Made by a program: the position numbers and the translations under genes. Below the pieces are notes generated by a model that was given only the letters and a program-made list of their open reading frames with translations, ran no database searches and was not told where the DNA came from. Below, piece by piece: positions 34,981 through 44,426 of a stretch of 64,000 nt of DNA. The number at the start of each line of letters is the position of its first letter. Position 1 is the stretch's first letter. The stretch is from Francisella uliginis. Its GTDB lineage: Bacteria > Pseudomonadota > Gammaproteobacteria > Francisellales > Francisellaceae. The stretch lies in the NCBI RefSeq assembly GCF_001895265.1, contig NZ_CP016796.1:434001-498000 (forward strand). The letters run 5' to 3'.

Positions 34981-36378
34981 ATGTCTTTTTTAGTTGCTAT
35001 AGTGGGCAGAGCTAATGTTGGTAAATCAACATTATTTAATGTGCTTACTAATTCTCGAGATGCTTTAGTTTTTGATTTTGAAGGTGTGACGCGTGATCGT
35101 CAATATGGTCAAGCAAAATATGATGATTTAGATTATTTAGTAGTCGATACTGGGGGTATATCTGATCAGGATGCTGGTTTTGATGAGTTTATGGCGAAAC
35201 AATCTGAGATGGCTATAGATGAAGCTAATCTAGTATTTTTTGTTGTTGATGGTAGATCTGGCTTAACAGCTGGTGATGAGTATGTGGCTAATCTATTGCG
35301 TCAAAGAGACAAAAAGGTAATAGTTGTCGTTAATAAGGTTGATGGTGTTGATGAAGAAGCTGCAATGGCTGAATTTTATAGTTTTGGCTTTGATAAAGTC
35401 TTTGCAATATCAGCAGCACATCGCAGAAATACTCAAAAGTTAGTAGATAAGTTTCTAAAAAAACCATTGAATGATTACTATCAAGACTATACTCAAACAG
35501 GTGAGCATAAAGAGCAGCTCCGTCATGGAATTCATTACTCATTGATTGGTAGGCCTAATGTTGGTAAATCAACTCTTACAAATAGGATGCTTGGGGAAGA
35601 TAGAGTTGTGGTGTTTGATATGCCTGGAACAACTATTGATAGTGTCAGTATCCCATTTGAGAGACATGGCCAAAAATATACTATAGTTGATACAGCTGGG
35701 GTGCGCAAAAGAGGTAAAGTAAAACAAACACTAGAGAAATTCTCAGTAGTTAAAACTTTACAGGCTATACAAGATTCAAATGTTGTCGTAGCAGTAGTTG
35801 ATGCTAGGCAAGGTATATCAGATCAAGATTTAAGTTTGATACATTTTGCAATTAAGAACGGAAGAGCTCTAGTTTTAGCTGTCAATAAATGGGATGGCAT
35901 GACAGAAGAAGATCGTAATAAGGTTAAAGAAGATATAAAAAGAAGATTATATTTCTTACAAGACTATGTAGATATTCACTTTATATCAGCTCTTCATGGC
36001 ACAAATGTAGGTCATGTTTTTGAGTCTATACAAACTGCTTATGAGTGTGCCAATAAGAAAATAACTACAGCAGATGCTACAAGATTGTTACAGCTTGCTA
36101 TAGATGCACATTCACCGCCAATGGTGGGTAAATTTAGAATTAAACTAAAATATGCTCATGTAGGTGGTCATAATCCGCCTGTAATTGTTATACATGGTAA
36201 TCAAGTAACTAAACTACCACATTCTTATAAGAGATATTTAGAAAACTTCTTTAGAGAAGCTTTAGAATTTAGAGGAACTCCTATAGTATTTGAATTTAGG
36301 CAATCAGAGAATCCATTTGCGACTAAAAAAAATAAGAGATCAAAAGATGAAGGCAGTAAGAGTAAAAAAGTTAAATAA
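34981..36378 (+). CDS. der: Ribosome-associated GTPase Der (EngA)
   Basis: 465-aa tandem GTPase required for 50S assembly. First G domain: GRANVGKST, DTGGI and NKVD. Second G domain: GRPNVGKST, DTAGV and NKWD. A C-terminal KH-like domain follows, with the basic tail KKNKRSKDEGSKSKKVK. The ATG at 34981 matches the family start MSFLVAIVGR. The tail overlaps murA by 32 bases, so the two genes are translationally linked, and murB follows. Confidence 0.97.
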   Translation: MSFLVAIVGRANVGKSTLFNVLTNSRDALVFDFEGVTRDRQYGQAKYDDLDYLVVDTGGISDQDAGFDEFMAKQSEMAIDEANLVFFVVDGRSGLTAGDEYVANLLRQRDKKVIVVVNKVDGVDEEAAMAEFYSFGFDKVFAISAAHRRNTQKLVDKFLKKPLNDYYQDYTQTGEHKEQLRHGIHYSLIGRPNVGKSTLTNRMLGEDRVVVFDMPGTTIDSVSIPFERHGQKYTIVDTAGVRKRGKVKQTLEKFSVVKTLQAIQDSNVVVAVVDARQGISDQDLSLIHFAIKNGRALVLAVNKWDGMTEEDRNKVKEDIKRRLYFLQDYVDIHFISALHGTNVGHVFESIQTAYECANKKITTADATRLLQLAIDAHSPPMVGKFRIKLKYAHVGGHNPPVIVIHGNQVTKLPHSYKRYLENFFREALEFRGTPIVFEFRQSENPFATKKNKRSKDEGSKSKKVK

Positions 36379-37651
36379 TATTGCTGATGAAATAACAATA
36401 AATATTAGTGGTGCAAAGAATGCTTTATTGCATTTAATATTCGCTAGTTTAATTCCAGATACAGAAACTACATTTAGTAATGTCCCAACAACTTTATTAG
36501 ATTATAAAGGTGCAAAAGAAATATTAGAGAGTGTTGGTGCAGTTGTTACAGAAAAAGGTGAAGATGTAACAATTGAGACATCTAAGATATCAACACAGAC
36601 ATTAGAGCTATGTGGTGAAATGACCTCAAAGACTCGTTGTTCTTTAATGCTTTTAGGTTCAATGCTAAAGAAAAAAGGACGTGTGAAAATTGGATTTCCT
36701 GGAGGCTGTAGTTTTAGTGAAAAGAGACCTTTTGATATTCACTTAAAAGGACTAGAAGCACTAGGTGCTAAAGTTATTTTAGCAGAAGAGCATATAGAGG
36801 TTGTTTATAAAGAAGAAAAAGATGCTGAGTTTAAAATGCCTTTTCCTTCTGTTGGAGCAACTATGAACTTAGTTATGTATGCGGTTATTGGTAACTCTGA
36901 AGTTATTCTTGAGAATGTTGCTTTAGAGCCTGAAGTTGTTACCTTAATTGATTATTTAAATAAATGTGGAGCAAGTATCAAGTTTGATATTGAGAGCCGA
37001 AAAATTAGAATATTAGGTGTTGCAAGACTATTAGGTTGTGGATTTGAGATAATTTTTGATCGTATTCAAGCTATGACTTATGCTGCGATGGCGTATTTAT
37101 ATAAAACAAATGTAACTATTACAAATATAAATACAAAAGATACATATAATATTGCAAAGCCTTTAGAAAAACTTACTAATGCGACTGCTAAATGGGAATA
37201 TGATCAAAAAAATAAGGCATTAAAGTTTTTTGGTAAAGGTAGTAATATCAAAGGTGTTGATATAATAGCCGCACCTTTTCCTCATTTTCCGACAGATTTA
37301 CAACCCATATACGCTGTAATGCTATTTATGGCAAATAGCTGTAGTACTATCCAAGATACTGTTTATCCTGAGCGTATTAACTATGTGTATCAGATTCGCA
37401 AAATGGGTTTTGATATCTCTATAGATAATAATCTCATTGAAATAAAGCCAGTGAAAAATTTTAAGAATATTCGCCCAGCAGTGATGAGTGTTAAAGATCT
37501 GCGTGCGGGAATGGCTTGTCTAATGGCAGGATCATTACTTGATGAATTTTCAACTATAAATAATGCTCATCAGATATTTAGAGGGTATAATAATCTCATA
37601 GAAAATATGTCTCATTTTATGCAAATTGAGATTTTAGATAATAATATTTAG
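36347..37651 (+). CDS. murA: UDP-N-acetylglucosamine 1-carboxyvinyltransferase-like (MurA)
   Basis: Enolpyruvyl transferase fold, 434 aa. I start at ATG 36347 (MKAVRVKKLNN), inside the end of der; the longer frame is der sequence read in another frame. Family segments: ISGAKNALLHLI, then SKTRCSLMLLGSMLKKKGRV and GGCSFSEKRPFDIHLKGLEALGA, near the usual loop with the fosfomycin-target Cys. The usual PGGCxIGxRPID motif reads PGGCSFSEKRPFD here, and the canonical loop Cys needs an alignment to confirm. It is coupled to murB, another peptidoglycan precursor gene. It is more diverged than most MurA proteins. Confidence 0.85.
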   Translation: MKAVRVKKLNNIADEITINISGAKNALLHLIFASLIPDTETTFSNVPTTLLDYKGAKEILESVGAVVTEKGEDVTIETSKISTQTLELCGEMTSKTRCSLMLLGSMLKKKGRVKIGFPGGCSFSEKRPFDIHLKGLEALGAKVILAEEHIEVVYKEEKDAEFKMPFPSVGATMNLVMYAVIGNSEVILENVALEPEVVTLIDYLNKCGASIKFDIESRKIRILGVARLLGCGFEIIFDRIQAMTYAAMAYLYKTNVTITNINTKDTYNIAKPLEKLTNATAKWEYDQKNKALKFFGKGSNIKGVDIIAAPFPHFPTDLQPIYAVMLFMANSCSTIQDTVYPERINYVYQIRKMGFDISIDNNLIEIKPVKNFKNIRPAVMSVKDLRAGMACLMAGSLLDEFSTINNAHQIFRGYNNLIENMSHFMQIEILDNNI

Positions 37652-37658
37652 GTAAATA

Positions 37659-38510
37659 ATGTCACAATATATATCTTTAGAAAAATATAATACTTATAGA
37701 ATTAAATCATTTGCAAAACATGTTTATTTTCCCAGTAATGAAAAGGATCTTTTAGAGATTGTAGATAAACATGAGAATGTATTTTTTCTTGGTAATGGTA
37801 GTAATGTGATTTTTTCTAAAGAATATTATGATGATGAAATAGCTTTTGTTGTTTTCTGTAAAAATTTTAATTCTTTTAGTATTTCAGATTGTGATGTTGA
37901 TGTGCAAGCAGGAGCTTTGCTACAAGATTTAGCATTAGCAACATATGATGCTGGTTTAAGTGGTATTGAGACATTTTATGATGTTCCAGCTAGTTTAGGT
38001 GGCGCGTTAATTATGAATGCTGGAGCTTATGGAGATGAGATTTATACTTATATCAAAAGTGTTAGAGTTCTAGATCTCAATAAAAAAGAGATAATAGAGT
38101 ATAAAAAAGAAGATATAGAATACGGTTATAGATACTCTATGTTTAAAAATGATAGTAATATTTGTATATTATCTGCTAAATTTGAGTTTGAAAGAAAGTC
38201 AAAATCAGATATTAAAGCTAAGTTGGATGATATTTACTCACGTCGGTTATCTAATTTACCACAAAAACCTACAGCAGGAAGTGTGTTTAAAAGACCACAA
38301 GCAAACATGCCTGTGGGAGTTATGGTTGAAGAACTTGGCCTTAAAGGTAAAACAATTGGTGATGCACAGATTTCGCCGAAGCATGGTGGAATTATTGTTA
38401 ATAATGGTAATGCTTCGGGTAATGATATAATAGAGCTTATTGCGTTTATAAAATCTACAATTTTAGAAAATTATAATATAAAACTTCATGAGGAACAGAT
38501 AGTTATTTAA
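37659..38510 (+). CDS. murB: UDP-N-acetylenolpyruvoylglucosamine reductase MurB
   Basis: FAD-dependent reductase, 283 aa, converting the MurA product to UDP-MurNAc. Motifs: YNTYRIKSFA, FLGNGSNVIFS, GIETFYDVPASLGGALIMNAGAYGDE with the FAD contacts, YGYRYSMFK with the Tyr/Arg, and GSVFKRP. It is the type I short form. It lies 7 bases after murA in a der-murA-murB run. Confidence 0.95.
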   Translation: MSQYISLEKYNTYRIKSFAKHVYFPSNEKDLLEIVDKHENVFFLGNGSNVIFSKEYYDDEIAFVVFCKNFNSFSISDCDVDVQAGALLQDLALATYDAGLSGIETFYDVPASLGGALIMNAGAYGDEIYTYIKSVRVLDLNKKEIIEYKKEDIEYGYRYSMFKNDSNICILSAKFEFERKSKSDIKAKLDDIYSRRLSNLPQKPTAGSVFKRPQANMPVGVMVEELGLKGKTIGDAQISPKHGGIIVNNGNASGNDIIELIAFIKSTILENYNIKLHEEQIVI

Positions 38511-38586
38511 AGTGTTTATATAAAATACTTTTTTATATGTTTAATATCTAATATACTTTGCTTAAGAAAAAGTTTTTTATTTAATT

Positions 38587-39429
38587 ATGAAAAAAAATAT
38601 TATATTTCTTTTATTTTCTATGACTCTAAGTTATGGTGCTGCTTTTGCTGATACTAATGCTACTCAAACTAAGCAAGATACAGCGAGCACTACAGTTAGC
38701 CAAGAAGCTACATCAGCAAATCAAACTAGTAAAAATCAAGCTAAATCTAAACAAACAGCTACACAGGGCTATGGTGATGATTTAAGCATTATGGTTGATA
38801 CTAGTAATGCTAGTTACGATGCACTTTTGGCAGATGCCGAGAAAATACTAGCAGACCGTGATAATAATAAAAAACCATCAGATCAAGAAATAGCTGAAAG
38901 AATACAACATATTAATAAGCATACTGATAATAAAGTTGTCGTAGAGAAAAATCAAAGACAAGCAGCTATGCAAAAAGATGTTAAAGCAGCTGGAGATATT
39001 CTCAAGCGTCATAATGAAATTAGTAAAGATTTTAAAGATTCGTACGGAGCTTACCAAGGAGATAAGTCAACTAAGGATTACATTACAAAAGAAGCTCAAG
39101 GCTACAATGATGCCGATGCTTATCAAATGAAAAATTATAAAGAACTTTTGGCTGATGTAAAAACCCCAAAACAAATAGACAATTCATTTAATAAGATAGA
39201 TAGTAATAGTAGTAAGTCTAAATATAAATTATCTGATGGTTATTCAATTGAGGATGTCACTACAGTAGGAGCTTTAACAGGTCAAAATAAACGTTTAAAA
39301 AAATGTTTGATCATGAAAACCTATGGTGGTGGTACTTGGCGTACATATTGTCAGCCACTTAAGAAGCCAACGCAATGTCCTGATTATGATTGGAAACAGT
39401 TATCAACAATGGCGATTATGTATTGTTAG
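38587..39429 (+). CDS. Secreted protein of unknown function
   Basis: 280-aa protein with an N-terminal signal peptide MKKNIIFLLFSMTLSYGAAFA and likely cleavage after AFA. A long Thr/Gln/Ser-rich spacer (about 22-60) is followed by a charged helical part with Lys/Asp/Asn-rich repeats and a C-terminal Cys-containing basic domain (CLIMKTYGGGTWRTYCQ, CPDYDW, ending MYC). The four Cys of the last 45 residues could make two disulfides. Its last 14 bases overlap the convergent methyltransferase gene. I recognise no family. Confidence 0.8.
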   Translation: MKKNIIFLLFSMTLSYGAAFADTNATQTKQDTASTTVSQEATSANQTSKNQAKSKQTATQGYGDDLSIMVDTSNASYDALLADAEKILADRDNNKKPSDQEIAERIQHINKHTDNKVVVEKNQRQAAMQKDVKAAGDILKRHNEISKDFKDSYGAYQGDKSTKDYITKEAQGYNDADAYQMKNYKELLADVKTPKQIDNSFNKIDSNSSKSKYKLSDGYSIEDVTTVGALTGQNKRLKKCLIMKTYGGGTWRTYCQPLKKPTQCPDYDWKQLSTMAIMYC

Positions 39430-40186
39430 CTTTTTTGAAGTTAGCAATTTGTTCTTTTAGCTCATCTAAGCTTACTCTATTAGGATTGGTACGAGGCTTT
39501 AAGCTATCATCATCTTTACGGATTGCATAGCCATATAGAGCTTCTATTTCTAATTGTAAATTTTGTTTAACTTCTATTAGGAAGTTGTTCCATAACTTTT
39601 TACCAGTTAAACCTACATGCATAGTCGTATCGGCTAGCGGCTCGTTTAGTGCTCTAATATCCTCAAAAAGAGTAGTTGTATTTTCATAGGTGAAAGTAAT
39701 TAAATCTGATTCTATAGCGGGGGTTTTATATCTGCTTGATTGTAGAGTATTTCCCCATGTTAATAAATCTATCATATCATTGGTATGCTTTTTATCACTC
39801 ACAGTTGCAAATGCTTGTTTCATTGAGGTAAAAGATTTATCACCAAAAGTTGAAAAAAGTAAGATTCCATCATTATTTAGTAGCCCATAATAATTGTCTA
39901 ATTCTTGAGCTAAATTATCTGTTAAATGAATAATAGAATTAGATATAACAATATCAAATAGCTCTTTATCCGTTTGATTGCTATGAATATTTGCATTAGG
40001 AAAGCGACTCTTAAGTATATTTAGATAATCTATATCCTGATATCCAACAACTAATATATCGATCGGATTAAGCTTTATAAAATCTAGCCTTTTTAAGAGT
40101 CTTTGAGCAATTTCATTTTTTATAAATGATGTTTGATAGATCTTTCTATTTGATAGATGCTGCAAAAAAAGATTATAGTTAAACAT
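39416..40186 (-). CDS. BioC-like methyltransferase with diverged SAM motif
   Basis: 256-aa protein with class I methyltransferase layout: motif I region IDILVVGYQDIDYL, the post-I FPNANIHSNQ, and motif II-like DIVISNSIIHLTDN. The C-terminal part, including EALYGYA, recalls malonyl-ACP methyltransferase BioC. The usual GxGxG of motif I is reduced to GYQD, so SAM binding is doubtful. No biotin genes lie nearby. It sits between a secreted protein and the c-di-GMP cluster, 13 bases beyond the end of the GGDEF-EAL gene, on the same strand. Confidence 0.6.
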   Translation of the reverse strand: MFNYNLFLQHLSNRKIYQTSFIKNEIAQRLLKRLDFIKLNPIDILVVGYQDIDYLNILKSRFPNANIHSNQTDKELFDIVISNSIIHLTDNLAQELDNYYGLLNNDGILLFSTFGDKSFTSMKQAFATVSDKKHTNDMIDLLTWGNTLQSSRYKTPAIESDLITFTYENTTTLFEDIRALNEPLADTTMHVGLTGKKLWNNFLIEVKQNLQLEIEALYGYAIRKDDDSLKPRTNPNRVSLDELKEQIANFKKANNT

Positions 40187-40199
40187 ATTGATTTAAAAT

Positions 40200-42308
40200 T
40201 TAATTTTGTTGATGTGATTGTAATAGTTTTTTGAGCTCTATAAAAGGTATAGGTTTACTAAAATAGAATCCTTGATAAAAATCACAGCCAATTGATTTTA
40301 AAAACTCAAGTTGTTGAGCTGTTTCAACACCTTCGGCAACACACTTCTTATCTAAATTATTTGACAATTGTACTATAGCTTTTATGATTGTTTTGTTATT
40401 TTCTTTATCAAGATCGCTTACAAATGATTTATCGATTTTTAGGTATCTAATAGGTAAATTAGCCAGATATTTTAATGAAGAGTAACCTGTACCAAAATCA
40501 TCTAGAGCAAAACTAAAACCTTTATTATTTAATTTATTAATAATTGATTTGGTGTAATTTATATCACTTAGTAAATACGTTTCTGTAATTTCAAAAGTTA
40601 TTAGCTTTTTATCAACTTTATCAAAATATTTAATTATCTTATCAGAAAACTCATTGTTAATAAGTTGTATACTCGATATGTTTATAGATAGCTTTATATT
40701 TCCTATTAGCTTATCTTTTAATAACTTTTGCCAGTCAGATATAGTCCTTTTAAATATCCATTTGCCTATTTTTTCAATAGTTTGATTTTTTTCTGCTATA
40801 GGTATAAACTCATCAGGTGTGACATTGCCTAAGGTAGGTGAGTTCCAACGTATTAGAGCTTCAACTCCATAAATGTTTGTATTAATATCAAACTGAGGAT
40901 GATAAACAATATTAAACTCGCTCATATCTATATTTAATAACTCGCGTTCTATGCTATTACGCCGCTTTGTAGCTTCATCATAATCGATACTATAGTGAGA
41001 ATATATATTTTTACCCATAGCTTTAGCATTATGCATAGCTGTATCAGCATTTTGTAGCAGCTTTTCTATATTTGATGCGATATCAGGGTATGTTGCGATT
41101 CCTATACTAACAGACTGGGTTATAGTGTTTTTATTTATGTCGATTGGAGTAGATATCTGTTTTATTATATTTTTAGTAATTTCTTCGATTTCTTGAAGGC
41201 TTTTTTGATTTTCAACTAGAACTAAAAAGTCATCGCCACCAGATCTACCAATGACACTATTCTCAGGTAGACAAGATTTTAGTATGTTAGAGATAGTGAC
41301 TATAAGCTTGTCACCTACAGAATATCCAAAAGAACCATTTATAAACTTAAAATTATCTAGATCTATCATTATTAGAGCCGCTAAGTGATCTTCTTTAGTT
41401 TTTTTAAGAGATTTTTCGGCAGCTTTGATAAATCCTTTACGATTAAGAAGCTTAGTTAGCTCATCATTATATGCTATATAGTTAAGTTTGGTATTCTTTT
41501 CTTTTATACTCTGAAGTAATGTTTCCCTTTCAGTGACATCTCTAGCTATTCCTAATATAAAAGGCTCTCCAGCTTTATTGTAGAACCTAACCTTATAAGT
41601 ATCTATAACTTTTTTTTCGCCGGCAGGAGTAGTTATATGTTCAATAGTTCTTGATGAGCCTTTTTCAAAAGCAATTTTGTCATATTTTAAAAAAAACTCA
41701 GCTTCTTCAGGTGAGAATTTTTCAACAGTTGTTGTTCCAATGACAGACTGTTGGATATCCTTTGGATATAGGTTTAGCATAGCTTTATTTGCTTTGACAA
41801 GACGATAATTCTCATCTTTAACGAACATAATATCTTCACTAGCATCAAACATTAACTCAGAGAATTCTTTAGATTCTTTTAAGTCTTGCTGTATATTTTT
41901 TAGTTTAGTTAGATCATTATGCGCTCCAAGCATTCTAATAGGTTTACCTTCTTCATTACGAATTGCTATTCCGCGACATCTTATCCATACTGTAGAACCA
42001 TCTTTATGTTTATATCTAACTATCTGTGAATACTCATAGTTAGGGTCTTTAAGATGTTTCTCAAGATTTTGCATTGCAACTTGAAAATCTTCTGGGAAAA
42101 TTAGATCTTGCCATTCAGAAGATAGAGGTTTTTTCTCTCTTGGATCATGACCTAGTATTTCCCAAAATTTATCATTCATCCATTCATTTTCAGGATTTTC
42201 TAAATCAAGGTACCATAAGCCATCAAGACTAGAATGTTGTAAAGAGTCAAAAACTTTATGATTTTTGCTTATTAGCTCATAGAGCTCTTCTTTAAGGTAG
42301 TGACTCAT
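40200..42308 (-). CDS. PAS-PAS-GGDEF-EAL c-di-GMP turnover protein
   Basis: 702-aa soluble signalling protein. PAS 1 about 15-135 (with PAC segment RYKHKDGSTVWIRCRG), PAS 2 about 145-260, GGDEF 275-440, EAL 450-700. The cyclase signature is GGDDF (357-361) instead of GGDEF, and no RxxD inhibitory site precedes it, so cyclase activity is doubtful. The EAL half has the full catalytic set: EAL (483-485), EITE (573-576), DDFGTGYSS (603 on), LKID (623-626) and AEGVET (658 on). I predict a c-di-GMP phosphodiesterase, possibly with the GGDDF domain as a GTP sensor. No membrane segment. It is transcribed away from the synthase genes. Confidence 0.9.
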   Translation of the reverse strand: MSHYLKEELYELISKNHKVFDSLQHSSLDGLWYLDLENPENEWMNDKFWEILGHDPREKKPLSSEWQDLIFPEDFQVAMQNLEKHLKDPNYEYSQIVRYKHKDGSTVWIRCRGIAIRNEEGKPIRMLGAHNDLTKLKNIQQDLKESKEFSELMFDASEDIMFVKDENYRLVKANKAMLNLYPKDIQQSVIGTTTVEKFSPEEAEFFLKYDKIAFEKGSSRTIEHITTPAGEKKVIDTYKVRFYNKAGEPFILGIARDVTERETLLQSIKEKNTKLNYIAYNDELTKLLNRKGFIKAAEKSLKKTKEDHLAALIMIDLDNFKFINGSFGYSVGDKLIVTISNILKSCLPENSVIGRSGGDDFLVLVENQKSLQEIEEITKNIIKQISTPIDINKNTITQSVSIGIATYPDIASNIEKLLQNADTAMHNAKAMGKNIYSHYSIDYDEATKRRNSIERELLNIDMSEFNIVYHPQFDINTNIYGVEALIRWNSPTLGNVTPDEFIPIAEKNQTIEKIGKWIFKRTISDWQKLLKDKLIGNIKLSINISSIQLINNEFSDKIIKYFDKVDKKLITFEITETYLLSDINYTKSIINKLNNKGFSFALDDFGTGYSSLKYLANLPIRYLKIDKSFVSDLDKENNKTIIKAIVQLSNNLDKKCVAEGVETAQQLEFLKSIGCDFYQGFYFSKPIPFIELKKLLQSHQQN

Positions 42309-42405
42309 AACATTACAAAACCAGTCAATATATATCTAAAAATTATAAACTATAAACATAAGTTAAACAATTTTTAGAATAAAATATGTTACTTAAAGGT
42401 TTATG

Positions 42406-44295
42406 CTATTTAGAAAAAGTAAATTTATTTTTACCTGATTTTTTAGCATCATACATAGCCAAATCAGCTTTGATTATCAACTTATCGCCGCTTATATTAT
42501 GGTGCTCTTTTGAAACAAAAGTGGCTCCTATACTCAAAGTCTGAATGATTTGAATGTTTTCAGAAATGATTATTTTCTCTTCAAATGAAGCAATTATTCT
42601 TTTAATGATGGCTGTAGCACTATCTTTACTATCAATATCCCTTAGAACAGCTACAAACTCATCGCCACCAATCCTTGAAATTAGATCATTTTCTCTAAGT
42701 TGATGTTTTAGTCTAAGAGCTACTTCTTTTAGTATCATATCGCCAGCTTCATGACCATATTCATCATTGATATATTTGAAATTATCCAGATCAATAAATA
42801 GTATAACGATATTATTATCAGATCCTCGATCACTATTTAGTATAGTATTTAATTTTTTTTCAAAGCTATGTCTATTTAAACATCCTGTTAAAGTATCTAT
42901 AGAGCTAAATTTTTTAAGTTTTATTTGTCTCTGTTCAAGGATTCTATTTTTCCTGAAGTTAATAGTAATAAAGTAAAATAATCCTTGTACCATTAATGCT
43001 ATAATTATTCCTAATATGAAGAAAAATGAAGGGAAGCTTTTTTGTAACTCCTCATATCCTTTATCAGTAAAGAAAACTTTAATTTGCCAATTTTTTTCTC
43101 CAGAGAAGTTATATGATAGCGTTAATCCGTAATATTGCTTAGGATTTAAGTTTGAATATATTTTGTGACCTTCAAGATAAACTTCAATATTATAGCCGTT
43201 GCGATTTATCTCAGACATGACTTTTTCTGAAAAATTAGGTTTAAACACAACATTAAAGTTGTTATTTTGTTTTCTAATACAGATAATCTTTGCTTTAGAG
43301 AAAGTTGTACTTGAACCACATTCTTTTAGAACATCTAGAGCCTGGTTTTGCGTTATATTATAGTTAGATAAGAAAATTGGCTTTTGTTGTTTAGCTTCTA
43401 TGTAGTATATAAAGTAGATATTTGGATAATCATCTTCGTAAGCTTGCATATCAGCTATTATAGCTTTTCTACTAGAGTATGATGATGTGTTTAGGCGTTT
43501 GTAAAGTCTATCTATAGCTGTTGCTTCTAAGTTTAGTTTTTTCTCTAGATTTACATTTACTAGAGATATTTCTTTTTGGACGTTACTTTTTATAGCATTA
43601 TTATCTTGGTCAAATGTATATAGCCAAAATAAGAAAAATAATACAAAAGTAGCTGAACTTAGTATGATTCCTGCAATATGAACTTTAGATTTTACTCCCT
43701 CAAAAGAAATGCGAAAAAGTGTTAATAGAAAGAAGCAAATAGATGTATGCAATGCCATACCTGTAATATGGCCCCAGCTAAAGTAATATGAAATATCAAA
43801 AAAGTATCCAAGTAATGCTATATATGCTAATGAAAAAGCTATAAGATTCATGCTGAAAAATAGCCCTTTGAATAGCAAGACATTTTTCTTAAAACGAGGT
43901 AGTATATTTGCAATAGCCAAGAGTAGGAAGCAAATGGCAGTATTTGGTGCCATTCTGCCTGGATATAATGATTGATCTAAGGTTTGTGTAGCTATTATAT
44001 GATCAATGCCAAAATTTAGCCCAAATAAATATTCTAATAGAGTTAAGAAAGATATTATTAAAACAATAATAGATAATATACATCGAGTATAATTAAATCT
44101 TGATGTCTTTGGGATAAAGTTAACTAGAGCAAGTAGAGTAAAACACAATGCAGTATTGAATTGCATTGGCGGAAAACTAGGATTTAATTTAATTATACTA
44201 GTATTGTTTGTAATCCAGCCAAATATTACAATACAAGAGATACCAACAACAATCAAGCTAGAAACTGTTTGAGCTTTTCTTTGTGGTAAGTACAT
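42406..44295 (-). CDS. Membrane-bound diguanylate cyclase
   Basis: 629-aa protein: N-terminal membrane sensor of about 8 helices (1-220), a periplasmic-type domain (about 235-415), a last membrane helix (420-445) and a C-terminal GGDEF domain (460-625). The catalytic motif is intact, GGDEF at 543-547, with the inhibitory I-site REND (534-537) in its usual place, so this is the likely c-di-GMP producer of the locus. The membrane part has three similar segments (MQFNTALCF, MAPNTAICF, MALHTSICF), an internal repeat. It lies divergently next to the degenerate-GGDEF gene, with about 130 bases between starts for shared regulation. Confidence 0.93.
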   Translation of the reverse strand: MYLPQRKAQTVSSLIVVGISCIVIFGWITNNTSIIKLNPSFPPMQFNTALCFTLLALVNFIPKTSRFNYTRCILSIIVLIISFLTLLEYLFGLNFGIDHIIATQTLDQSLYPGRMAPNTAICFLLLAIANILPRFKKNVLLFKGLFFSMNLIAFSLAYIALLGYFFDISYYFSWGHITGMALHTSICFFLLTLFRISFEGVKSKVHIAGIILSSATFVLFFLFWLYTFDQDNNAIKSNVQKEISLVNVNLEKKLNLEATAIDRLYKRLNTSSYSSRKAIIADMQAYEDDYPNIYFIYYIEAKQQKPIFLSNYNITQNQALDVLKECGSSTTFSKAKIICIRKQNNNFNVVFKPNFSEKVMSEINRNGYNIEVYLEGHKIYSNLNPKQYYGLTLSYNFSGEKNWQIKVFFTDKGYEELQKSFPSFFFILGIIIALMVQGLFYFITINFRKNRILEQRQIKLKKFSSIDTLTGCLNRHSFEKKLNTILNSDRGSDNNIVILFIDLDNFKYINDEYGHEAGDMILKEVALRLKHQLRENDLISRIGGDEFVAVLRDIDSKDSATAIIKRIIASFEEKIIISENIQIIQTLSIGATFVSKEHHNISGDKLIIKADLAMYDAKKSGKNKFTFSK

Positions 44296-44426
44296 TAAAG
44301 TAATCCTAAAATCTTGTATTACTTAATCATAATTATATGCTATTTGGTATAAAAATATAAAAAACATTTACATTAATTAGTAAAAAATATACTTTGTTAA
44401 CTATAGGTAAGAATTATTTTTTATAT

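Noticed and set aside
36290-36346. Longer N-terminus for MurA
   Set aside because: Those 19 codons are the der tail read in another frame; MKAVRVKKLNN at 36347 matches the enzyme start.
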